Positions 1-5,622 of a stretch of 6,966 nt of DNA are shown piece after piece. The DNA is from Syntrophaceae bacterium (lineage in GTDB: Bacteria; Desulfobacterota; Syntrophia; Syntrophales; UBA2185). Each line of letters begins with the position of its first letter. Within the stretch, counting starts at the first letter, position 1. The translations under genes and the position numbers were made by a program. The stretch is from assembly GCA_017885225.1 (NCBI GenBank), contig JAFNGM010000181.1:8205-15170 (forward strand). The letters are read 5' to 3'. A model generated the notes under the pieces. That model saw only the letters and a program-made list of their open reading frames with translations, ran no database searches and had not been told where the DNA came from.

Positions 1-58
1 GAAGACTCTGAAAATTGTGTGCAGTGCCTTACGTATTCTATATCCTCTTTTTTGCGAT

Positions 59-77
59 ATTTCAAGCACCTTGAAAT
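59..77. promoter_or_regulatory. Palindrome, candidate operator or weak terminator stem
   Basis: A perfect 8-bp inverted repeat (ATTTCAAG / CTTGAAAT) has a 3-nt centre (CAC). Its core reads TTTCAA-N5-TTGAAA at 60-76, the same half-sites and spacing as the palindrome at 224-240. It is followed directly by a short T-run (77-80), so it could instead be a weak, AT-rich intrinsic terminator of a gene before the window. The shared architecture with the second site favours a protein-binding role, but that is inference. No known regulator was recognised. Confidence 0.4.
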
Positions 78-133
78 TTTAGAGCCTTCGTGATAGCGTG
101 CGTAAATTATTGTATGTGAGTACGAAAAATGGC

Positions 134-231
134 CTTTGAAAATCTATGCCTCATGTCATTGCGAGGGTGAGCCCCAGCTTTGAGCAACATGGGGCAGCGA
201 TGGCCGAAATGACAACACGTACTTTTCAAAG
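134..231. repeat. Nested inverted-repeat element in the operon leader
   Basis: Three inverted repeats are nested around one centre: CTTTGAAAA at 134-142 with TTTTCAAAG at 223-231 (9 bp), TGTCATT at 154-160 with AATGACA at 208-214 (7 bp, with a CG match one base further in), and GCCCCA at 171-176 with TGGGGC at 190-195 (6 bp). The TGTCATTGCGAG... start resembles the ends of short dispersed REP/MITE-type repeats common in many bacterial genomes; this likeness is from memory. It holds no reading frame of note. If transcribed it would fold into a long interrupted hairpin in the 5' leader. The right outer arm overlaps the palindrome at 224-240. Confidence 0.5.
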
Positions 232-240
232 TCTTTGAAA
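224..240. promoter_or_regulatory. Palindrome just before gene 1, candidate operator
   Basis: TTTCAAAG-T-CTTTGAAA is a perfect 8-bp inverted repeat around a single base, ending 10 nt before the GTG start at 251. With a 1-nt centre it cannot close as an RNA hairpin without losing inner pairs, so a site for a dimeric DNA-binding protein is the more natural reading. The core TTTCAA-N5-TTGAAA matches the palindrome at 60-76 exactly in half-site and spacing, and a lone half-site TTGAAA lies at 136-141. The regulator is unknown. Confidence 0.4.
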
Positions 241-250
241 CGGAATCACA

Positions 251-898
251 GTGAAATACTATCCTGTATATCTCGACATTACGAATAAAAGATGCGTCAT
301 CGTGGGAGGCGGGGATGTTGCTGAAAGAAAGGCAGAACGGCTTCTGGATTTTGGCGCCCGTGTGACTGTTGTGGGAACAACACTGACACCTCTTCTGGAA
401 ACCATGAAAAGAGAAGGTCGTATAGAGCACATCCATGCCGATTACGACGACGCCTTTATCGGTGATGCATTTATGCTTATCGGCGCCACCGACCGGGATG
501 ACATTAACGCGAGAATTTCCCTGGATGGGAAACATAAGGGGATATTGGTCAATATTGTGGATGATCCGGTAAAATGCGATTTCATCCTCCCTTCCATCGT
601 GCAGCAGGGAGACCTTTCAATCGCCATATCCACAGGCGGGAAAAGCCCGGCACTGGCCAAAAAATTGAGAAAAGAACTTGAAATGAGCTACGGGCCGGAA
701 TATGAGGCGCTGCTTAATGTACTGGGAAAACTCAGAGAAAGGGTGGTGGCACGAGGCCATTCCTCCGATGAGAACAGGCAACTGTTTGATGCGGTCATAG
801 ATTCAGACATCCTTCAACACATTAAAAACAAAAACTGGGAACAGGTGAAAAAGATCATTTATGAGATTACCGGTGTAGAAATAGAGGTCGATGAGTGA
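251..898 (+). CDS. Precorrin-2 dehydrogenase / sirohydrochlorin ferrochelatase family protein (CysG N-domain, SirC/Met8-like)
   Basis: This 215-residue cytosolic protein is expected to oxidise precorrin-2 to sirohydrochlorin with NAD+ and possibly to insert Fe2+ to give siroheme. The N-terminus has the Rossmann motif VIVGGGDVAERKAE (residues 16-29) typical of this family. A TDRDDIN stretch (80-86) and the block NIVDDPVKCDF (101-111) followed by IAISTGGKSPALAKKLR (124-140) complete the signature. Asp104 falls at the same number as the catalytic Asp104 of enterobacterial CysG. The length matches a stand-alone SirC/Met8 protein; no methyltransferase domain is attached, and that activity is supplied by the CobA half of the fusion at 4084-5604. 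The GTG start is the first possible one, because an in-frame TGA lies at 236-238; only a weak GGA (242-244) serves as ribosome binding site. The 3' end overlaps the next gene. Dehydrogenase activity is well supported; chelatase activity is less certain. Confidence 0.93.
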   Translation: MKYYPVYLDITNKRCVIVGGGDVAERKAERLLDFGARVTVVGTTLTPLLETMKREGRIEHIHADYDDAFIGDAFMLIGATDRDDINARISLDGKHKGILVNIVDDPVKCDFILPSIVQQGDLSIAISTGGKSPALAKKLRKELEMSYGPEYEALLNVLGKLRERVVARGHSSDENRQLFDAVIDSDILQHIKNKNWEQVKKIIYEITGVEIEVDE

Positions 899-1715
899 AA
901 TGGAACTTCTTTTCTTAAAAGCGGCTCTTGTCGTGTACCTCATAAGCTCCCTGGGATACATGTGCTCTCTGTATGTCAGGAGGGTGCTGGCGGCAAAAGT
1001 GTCCACGTGGGTCTTGTTTGCCGCCTTCATATTACACACGGTCTTCTTCGCACTGCGATACTGGAAAACCGGACAGCCCCCAGTGATCAGTCTCCATGAA
1101 ACCCTCTCATTCTTTGCATGGGCAATGGCGGGCATATATCTCGCCTTCCAATTGAAAACGAAGACCAGGGTTCTGGGAGCATTTGTTTCACCTCCCACAT
1201 TTCTCCTCATGATCGTTGCTTCCCCGGGCCTGGGAGGCCATGTTTCTCTCCCAGGCGTACTCCAGAGCAACCTGGTGCCGGTTCATGTGATCCTCGCCGT
1301 CACCGGCGAAGCTCTTTTTGCGCTGGCATCATGCGCCGGGGCCATGTACCTGATCCAGGAAAGTATGATTAAAAATAAAAGAACGAGCGGTTTCATAAGA
1401 ATATTCCCCTCTCTCACCGATCTGGACAGAATCAATCACATCTGTCTTATGTGGGGATTCCCTTTGTTGACCCTGGGTATCCTGGTCGGTTCCATATGGG
1501 CGAGAACCGCATGGGGAAGTCTCTGGCAATGGGATCCCAAGCAGGTATGGACACTGACGGCCTGGTTCGCGTATGCTCTGCTCTTGCACCAAAGACTTGC
1601 CATAGGCTGGAAAGGACGCAAGGCGGCTCTTTTTTCTCTTGCAGCCTTTGTGATTCTCCTGGTTTCGCTATTCTTCATCAATATATTTTTTGTAACCGCC
1701 CATACCTTCATTTAA
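891..1715 (+). CDS. ccsA: HemX/CcsA-type cytochrome c assembly membrane protein
   Basis: This 274-residue integral membrane protein has about eight hydrophobic segments (roughly residues 6-28, 39-57, 68-88, 94-112, 127-155, 184-204, 219-236, 246-270). Between segments 6 and 7 sits the tryptophan-rich WWD-type motif W208-W220 (WGSLWQWDPKQVW), the mark of CcsA/CcmC/CcmF heme-handling proteins. His132 (PVH), His69 and His271 near the C-terminus are candidate heme ligands. The residue after WDPK is Gln218 where I recall Glu as usual. Family knowledge gives two roles: CcsA handles heme for cytochrome c maturation, and HemX next to hemA in Bacillus limits glutamyl-tRNA reductase level. Its position directly before hemA suits the HemX reading, while the intact WWD motif suits heme binding; the sequence does not decide. 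Starts at ATG 891 (8-bp overlap with gene 1) and ATG 900 (1 nt after its stop) are both possible; GAGG at 884-887 lies 3 nt and 12 nt before them, neither ideal. Confidence 0.88.
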   Translation: MSEMELLFLKAALVVYLISSLGYMCSLYVRRVLAAKVSTWVLFAAFILHTVFFALRYWKTGQPPVISLHETLSFFAWAMAGIYLAFQLKTKTRVLGAFVSPPTFLLMIVASPGLGGHVSLPGVLQSNLVPVHVILAVTGEALFALASCAGAMYLIQESMIKNKRTSGFIRIFPSLTDLDRINHICLMWGFPLLTLGILVGSIWARTAWGSLWQWDPKQVWTLTAWFAYALLLHQRLAIGWKGRKAALFSLAAFVILLVSLFFINIFFVTAHTFI

Positions 1716-1719
1716 CACT

Positions 1720-2982
1720 ATGAATCTCATTCTCATCGGTATGAATCATAAAACTGCCCCCCTGGAAATCAGGGAGAGTCTTTCCCTGGCCTGTGGGGAT
1801 AGTATCAATCCTCTCATAGAAATCATGAATATCCCGCAGATTAAGGAAGCGATCTACCTTTCAACCTGCAACCGCGTAGAAGTTCTGGCTCATGCCGTAG
1901 ATGAAGAAAGTGCCGTGGAGAAACTTAAGTCTTTCATCTTTAATCACGGCAATCTTTCTCCCGATGACATGGCCAGATGCCTTTACCTGTACTACAATCA
2001 TGACGCGGTCCGTCACCTCTTCCGGGTGGCATCCAGTATTGACTCCATGGTCATGGGCGAACCGCAAATCCTGGGGCAGGTCAAAGACGCATACCGCACA
2101 GCAGTAGAACATAATGCGAGCGGTATTATGCTGAATAAAATAATCCATCACGCCTTCCGGACAGCCAAAAGGGTCCGGACAGAGACGGGAATTGCCAGTA
2201 ATGCCATATCCGTCAGCTTCGCCGCCGTGGAGCTCGCAAAAAAAATATTTGGAAATCTTCAAGGAAAGACCGTCCTTCTCATCGGAGCCGGCGAGATGTC
2301 GGAGCTCGCGGCGAAACACCTCCTCAACTATGGGGTTGAGAAAATCTTTATCACCAATCGAACATACGCCCGGGCCGTGCAGATGGCCGACAATTTTCAT
2401 GGGACAGCGGTAGATTTCGAAAAGCTGCAGGAAAAAATTCATGATGTTGACATGATAATCAGTTCCACGGGCGCGCCGGGTTATGTGATTGATGTATCCA
2501 TGATTACAGCGTCCCTCCGCAGACGCAAGAATCGCCTCCTTTTCCTGATTGATATTGCCGTTCCCAGGGATATCGATCCTGCGGTAGGTGAAATTGACAA
2601 TGTGTATCTGTATAATATCGACAACCTTCAGGAAATCGTCGATGGCAACCTGCAAATCCGAAAAAAGGAAGCTGAAAAGGCAGAAGCCATCATCGATGAA
2701 GAAGTTACAAATTACCGGGAATGGTACAACACACTTGAAGTTGTTCCTACAATCGTTTCCCTCCGGGAAAAAATGGAAGGCATCATCAGGGGGGAACTCG
2801 CAAAATCCGGTGCATGGATGGAGAACCTCACGGAAGAGGAAAGAAAGAATATTGAAGGATTAGCCAATTCCATCATCAACAAGATCCTCCATGATCCGAT
2901 CACAGGTCTGAAGGAGGAAAGCCGTGAAAACGGTGCGCTGCCTTACATTGCAGCGATAAGAAGATTGTTCGGTCTGGATTAA
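1720..2982 (+). CDS. hemA: Glutamyl-tRNA reductase
   Basis: This 420-residue cytosolic enzyme reduces glutamyl-tRNA(Glu) with NADPH to glutamate-1-semialdehyde, the first committed step of C5 tetrapyrrole synthesis. The catalytic domain starts with MNLILIGMNHKTAPLEIRE and holds the nucleophile Cys50 (STCNRVE) and His99 (AVRHLFRV), both at the family's standard numbers, then SMVMGEPQILGQVKDAY (109-125). The NADPH domain has GAGEMSELAA (189-198). A long helix and dimerisation domain fill about residues 305-420, so the protein is full length. The ATG at 1720 is required for the conserved N-terminus; the next ATG (1741) would remove it. The stop of the preceding gene is only 4 nt upstream and no Shine-Dalgarno sequence is visible, so translation probably depends on coupling to the upstream membrane-protein gene. 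The product needs HemL (glutamate-1-semialdehyde aminomutase), which is not in this window. Confidence 0.98.
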   Translation: MNLILIGMNHKTAPLEIRESLSLACGDSINPLIEIMNIPQIKEAIYLSTCNRVEVLAHAVDEESAVEKLKSFIFNHGNLSPDDMARCLYLYYNHDAVRHLFRVASSIDSMVMGEPQILGQVKDAYRTAVEHNASGIMLNKIIHHAFRTAKRVRTETGIASNAISVSFAAVELAKKIFGNLQGKTVLLIGAGEMSELAAKHLLNYGVEKIFITNRTYARAVQMADNFHGTAVDFEKLQEKIHDVDMIISSTGAPGYVIDVSMITASLRRRKNRLLFLIDIAVPRDIDPAVGEIDNVYLYNIDNLQEIVDGNLQIRKKEAEKAEAIIDEEVTNYREWYNTLEVVPTIVSLREKMEGIIRGELAKSGAWMENLTEEERKNIEGLANSIINKILHDPITGLKEESRENGALPYIAAIRRLFGLD

Positions 2983-2983
2983 A

Positions 2984-2988
2984 AGGAG
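2984..2988 (+). promoter_or_regulatory. Shine-Dalgarno sequence of hemC, displaced from the start
   Basis: AGGAG lies right after the hemA stop. It is 20 nt from the TTG start at 3009, well beyond the usual 5-10 nt, because an 11-bp tandem duplication lies between. It is 8 nt from an in-frame ATT at 2997. No other purine-rich GGAG-type site is nearer to the TTG. Confidence 0.7.
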
Positions 2989-3010
2989 AAAGACACATTA
3001 AAGACACATT
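2989..3010 (+). repeat. Perfect 11-bp tandem duplication at the hemC start
   Basis: AAAGACACATT occurs at 2989-2999 and again at 3000-3010 with no gap or mismatch. The second copy supplies the first two bases of the TTG start codon (3009-3011). With one copy removed, the TTG would sit 9 nt behind AGGAG, the normal distance, which suggests that the duplication came later. Confidence 0.95.
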
Positions 3011-3926
3011 GAAAATCGGCACACGGGGAAGCGCCCTCGCGCTGACACAGGCCCGCGGGATTGCAGAAAGGCTCATAAATCAATGGCCCGCTCTCACCGT
3101 TGACATCGTCGTGATTAAAACAAAAGGGGACATCATGCAGGACGTACCCCTCGCCGCAATCGGCGGGAAAGGCCTTTTTGTCAAGGAAATCGAGGACGCC
3201 CTTCTCCGTGGCGAAATAGATATCGCCGTGCACAGCATGAAGGATGTCCCTGCGGAAATCCCCGACGGTCTGGAAATCACCATCGTGTCTGAAAGAGAAG
3301 ACCCGCGGGATGTACTGGTATCGAAAAAAGGCGCAAAGATAGAGGATATGTCTGCAGGATCCCGCATCGGTACAGGTTCTCTCAGAAGGGGCTTCCAGCT
3401 CCGCCACCTGTTTCCCCATATGGAAATCGTCCCCCTCAGGGGCAACCTGGACACGAGGATCAGGAAGATTCAATCGGAGAACCTCGACGGCATCATCGTC
3501 GCGGCGGCAGGCATGAGGCGCATGGGATGGACGGACAGGATCACCCAATACATCCCTGTGGAGATTATGCTCCCCTCGGTAGGGCAAGGTGTGTTAGGAA
3601 TAGAAATGAGAAATGACGACACTAATACCAGGAATGCAGCGTCCTTCATCAATCATCCGCAGACATGGAGAGAAGTAACTGCGGAGCGGGCCTTTCTGAA
3701 AAAACTGGGCGGCGGATGCCAGTTGCCCGTCGCTGCCTATGCGGTAAAAAAGGAACACACCCTGACGATTACCGGACTTCTGGGAAGCCTCGATGGCAAG
3801 ATGTTAATAAAAGATGAGGTGAGAGGACACAGTAAAAATGCCAATGCGTTAGGTGTGATGCTGGCCGAGAGGCTTTTAGCAAAAGGGGGCCAGGCCATTT
3901 TAGAGGAGCTATATCAATGCCGTTGA
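3009..3926 (+). CDS. hemC: Hydroxymethylbilane synthase (porphobilinogen deaminase)
   Basis: This 305-residue cytosolic enzyme joins four porphobilinogens into hydroxymethylbilane on a covalent dipyrromethane primer. It shows the N-terminal IGTRGSALALTQA, the active-site segment HSMKDVP with Asp79 (the counterpart of E. coli Asp84), the substrate-binding GTGSLRRGFQL (121-131) with PLRGNLDTR (142-150), PSVGQG (189-194), and the cofactor-attachment Cys237 in GGGCQLPVAAY. The length is typical. The start must lie upstream of IGTRGS: TTG at 3009 is the only conventional choice, but its Shine-Dalgarno sequence is 20 nt away; an in-frame ATT at 2997 (adding four residues, IKDT) has ideal spacing but is a very rare initiator. 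The last codons (YQCR-stop) lie inside the left arm of the repeat at 3914-4057, so the extreme C-terminus may have been reshaped by that element. The gene starts 26 nt after hemA. Confidence 0.97.
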   Translation: MKIGTRGSALALTQARGIAERLINQWPALTVDIVVIKTKGDIMQDVPLAAIGGKGLFVKEIEDALLRGEIDIAVHSMKDVPAEIPDGLEITIVSEREDPRDVLVSKKGAKIEDMSAGSRIGTGSLRRGFQLRHLFPHMEIVPLRGNLDTRIRKIQSENLDGIIVAAAGMRRMGWTDRITQYIPVEIMLPSVGQGVLGIEMRNDDTNTRNAASFINHPQTWREVTAERAFLKKLGGGCQLPVAAYAVKKEHTLTITGLLGSLDGKMLIKDEVRGHSKNANALGVMLAERLLAKGGQAILEELYQCR

Positions 3927-3937
3927 CTTATGCACAT

Positions 3938-3976
3938 AATCCCCCTTTTTCAAAAGGGCGGTATGAGGGGATTTTT
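3938..3976 (+). other. Hairpin with short T-run after hemC, possible weak terminator
   Basis: AATCCCC at 3938-3944 can pair with GGGGATT at 3967-3973, followed by TTT (3974-3976). Competing folds exist: CCCTTT (3943-3948) with AAAGGG (3953-3958), and GGGGATTT (3967-3974) with AAATCCCC (3989-3996). The 22-nt loop and short T-run make efficient termination doubtful; partial attenuation between hemC and cobA-hemD is possible. Confidence 0.3.
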
Positions 3977-4002
3977 ATAACAGCTTGCAAATCCCCCTAA
4001 AT

Positions 4003-4021
4003 CCCCCTTTACCAAAGGGGG
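4003..4021. repeat. Perfect 8-bp hairpin, part of the intergenic repeat
   Basis: CCCCCTTT-ACC-AAAGGGGG is a perfect stem with a 3-nt loop. No T-run follows on the + strand, so it is not an intrinsic terminator for the operon. In the transcript it would be a stable structure about 60 nt before the cobA-hemD start and could affect mRNA processing or stability. Confidence 0.75.
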
Positions 4022-4083
4022 ACTTGACTGTCATCATCCTATAAGTCAATGCCATTGGGAAGTTTATAAGAAGGGAACTATCT

Positions 4084-5604
4084 GTGGAGAAACAGGGTAA
4101 AGTGTATATCATCGGCGCCGGGCCTGGTGATCCCGGACTGATTACCGTAAAAGGCCTGAGATGCCTTAAGGAAGCGGATGTTGTCGTCTATGATCACCTC
4201 GTAAGCGAAGAGATCATCCGCCAGGCGAAAGAATCGGCACGTTTTATCTATGCGGGGAAAAAGGGGGGAGCGCATACCCTGCCCCAGGAGGAGATAAATC
4301 GGCGTCTTGTCGAGGAAGCAAAACAGGGTCATATCGTCGCCAGGGTCAAGGGGGGAGACCCCTTCATCTTCGGGCGGGGCGGGGAAGAAGCGGAAACGCT
4401 CGCTCATGCCGGTATTCCCTTCGAGGTCATCCCCGGCGTATCGTCTGCCGTTGCTGTACCCGCGTATGCGGGCATTCCGCTGACGCATCGAGGCTATACA
4501 TCCACCCTGGCATTTGTAACAGGCCACGAAGATCCGACAAAAGATGAGAGTGATGTTGATTGGGAAACGCTCGCCGGCATTGGAACCATCGTCTTTCTCA
4601 TGGGGGTTAAGAATCTCCGCCACATTACATCCAATCTTATGGTGTATGGCAAAGAAGGAGATACCCCGGCTGCTCTTATCCGCTGGGGAACGACGGAAGA
4701 TCAGGAGACCCTGACAGGCGTCCTCAGCGATATTGCCCGAAAGGCGGAAGACAGGAAATTCTCACCCCCGGCCATCCTGGTAGTCGGCGGCGTGGTGGAC
4801 CTCCGCAGCGTTTTAAACTGGTTCGAGACAAAGCCGCTCTTCGGCAAGGGAATCTTGATCACGAGACCCGAAGCACAGGCGGAAGAATTCGCCGGCCTCC
4901 TTCATGCTGAGGGAGCACGGGTGATACATTTTCCCACCATAAAAATTGTTGCTCCGGAAGATTATCACGATCTCGATCAGGCCCTCGGGCGGCTTTCTCA
5001 CTATCAGTGGATTATCTTCACGAGCGCCAACGGCGTGAGTTTCTTTTTGCATCGCCTGAAAGAACTTGGCAGGGACATACGGGATCTGAAGGATATCAGG
5101 ATTTGCACCATCGGACCCGCAACGGCGGCAACGATAGAGAAACTGGGCATCCGGGTTGATCTTGTGCCAGACGAGTTTATTTCCGAAGGTGTGGTCAAGG
5201 CATTCCAGGAGCTTAACATAAAGGAGAACAGGATCCTCCTCCCGCGGGCAGAGCAGGCCAGAGATGTCATTCCGGACGGACTCATGAAATTGGGAGCAAA
5301 AGTCGATGTAGTGACGGCGTATCGCACGGTGAATTCAGGCAAAGACAAATCGGAATTGGAAGCTTTGATACATGAGGGGAAAGTGGACGTCATCACGTTT
5401 ACCAGCCCCTCCACGGTGACGAACTTTATGGAGATCGTGGGTAGAGAATACGCCATTCCCCCGCATGTCAAAATCGCCTGCATTGGGCCAGTCACCGCCG
5501 CCGCTGCGAAAAAGGCCGGACTTCCCGCGGACATCATTCAGGAGCGCTATACCATACCGGGCCTGGTGGAGACACTAGTAGAATATTTCAGAAAAAAACA
5601 ATAG
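4084..5604 (+). CDS. cobA-hemD: Fused uroporphyrinogen-III C-methyltransferase / uroporphyrinogen-III synthase
   Basis: This 506-residue two-domain cytosolic protein closes hydroxymethylbilane to uroporphyrinogen III (C-terminal HemD half) and methylates it twice with S-adenosylmethionine to precorrin-2 (N-terminal CobA/SUMT half). The SUMT domain, about residues 5-245, has VYIIGAGPGDPGLITVKG (7-24), GGDPFIFGRGGEE (90-102), PGVSSA (117-122), GIPLTHRG (130-137), a LMGVKNL segment and the closing PPAILVVGGVVDLR. The HemD domain, about 253-506, starts GKGILITRP and contains WIIFTSANGV, CTIGPATAATIEKLG, ILLPRAEQARDVI, VITFTSPSTV and a second IGPVTAAAAKKAG, the usual weakly conserved HemD pattern. 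Length and domain order are typical of natural CobA-HemD fusions. The GTG start has AAGGGA at 4071-4076, 7 nt upstream, and an in-frame TAA at 4042-4044 limits upstream extension. It feeds precorrin-2 to the dehydrogenase encoded at 251-898. Confidence 0.97.
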   Translation: MEKQGKVYIIGAGPGDPGLITVKGLRCLKEADVVVYDHLVSEEIIRQAKESARFIYAGKKGGAHTLPQEEINRRLVEEAKQGHIVARVKGGDPFIFGRGGEEAETLAHAGIPFEVIPGVSSAVAVPAYAGIPLTHRGYTSTLAFVTGHEDPTKDESDVDWETLAGIGTIVFLMGVKNLRHITSNLMVYGKEGDTPAALIRWGTTEDQETLTGVLSDIARKAEDRKFSPPAILVVGGVVDLRSVLNWFETKPLFGKGILITRPEAQAEEFAGLLHAEGARVIHFPTIKIVAPEDYHDLDQALGRLSHYQWIIFTSANGVSFFLHRLKELGRDIRDLKDIRICTIGPATAATIEKLGIRVDLVPDEFISEGVVKAFQELNIKENRILLPRAEQARDVIPDGLMKLGAKVDVVTAYRTVNSGKDKSELEALIHEGKVDVITFTSPSTVTNFMEIVGREYAIPPHVKIACIGPVTAAAAKKAGLPADIIQERYTIPGLVETLVEYFRKKQ

Positions 5605-5622
5605 AAGATTAAGGAGCAAATT

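Larger units (their letters stand above)
3914..4057. repeat. MITE-like repeat element between hemC and cobA-hemD
   Basis: The ends are inverted repeats: 3915-3931 and 4041-4057 match at 15 of 17 positions, with a perfect 9-bp core (TTGACTTAT / ATAAGTCAA). The ends also read as a direct repeat, TCAATGCCRTTG at 3914-3925 and 4046-4057 (11 of 12), which could be a target duplication. Inside are three copies of AATCCCCC (3938-3945, 3990-3997, 4000-4007) and several hairpins. C5T3/A3G5 dispersed repeats of this kind are familiar from many bacterial genomes (from memory). The left arm covers the last hemC codons and its TGA stop. No reading frame is present. It fills almost the whole gap between two genes that are otherwise in one operon. 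Confidence 0.65.

Noticed and set aside
1..125. Sigma-70 promoter
   Set aside because: TTGAAA at 71-76 is a fair -35 match, but no good -10 hexamer lies 16-18 nt downstream; TAAATT at 103-108 is 26 nt away. TTGTGT at 15-20 with TATATC at 39-44 is too weak to call.
1..250. Cobalamin riboswitch or other known leader riboswitch
   Set aside because: No B12-box-like conserved sequence is visible, and the secondary structure found is a simple nested hairpin.
107..535. Minus-strand open frame covering the leader and the start of gene 1
   Set aside because: Most of it is antisense to the precorrin-2 dehydrogenase gene, the rest runs through the inverted-repeat leader, and the translation is low-complexity without a family signature.
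1861..2655. Long open frame (264 codons) on the minus strand inside hemA
   Set aside because: It is fully antisense to a gene with all catalytic residues conserved, and its translation shows no recognisable domain. Other antisense frames at 2979-3587, 4078-4623 and 5004-5537 were rejected for the same reason.
4024..4070. Internal promoter for cobA-hemD
   Set aside because: TTGACT (4024-4029) and TATAAG (4040-4045 or 4065-4070) look like -35 and -10 boxes but are spaced 10 or 35 nt apart, and they are parts of the inverted-repeat arms.
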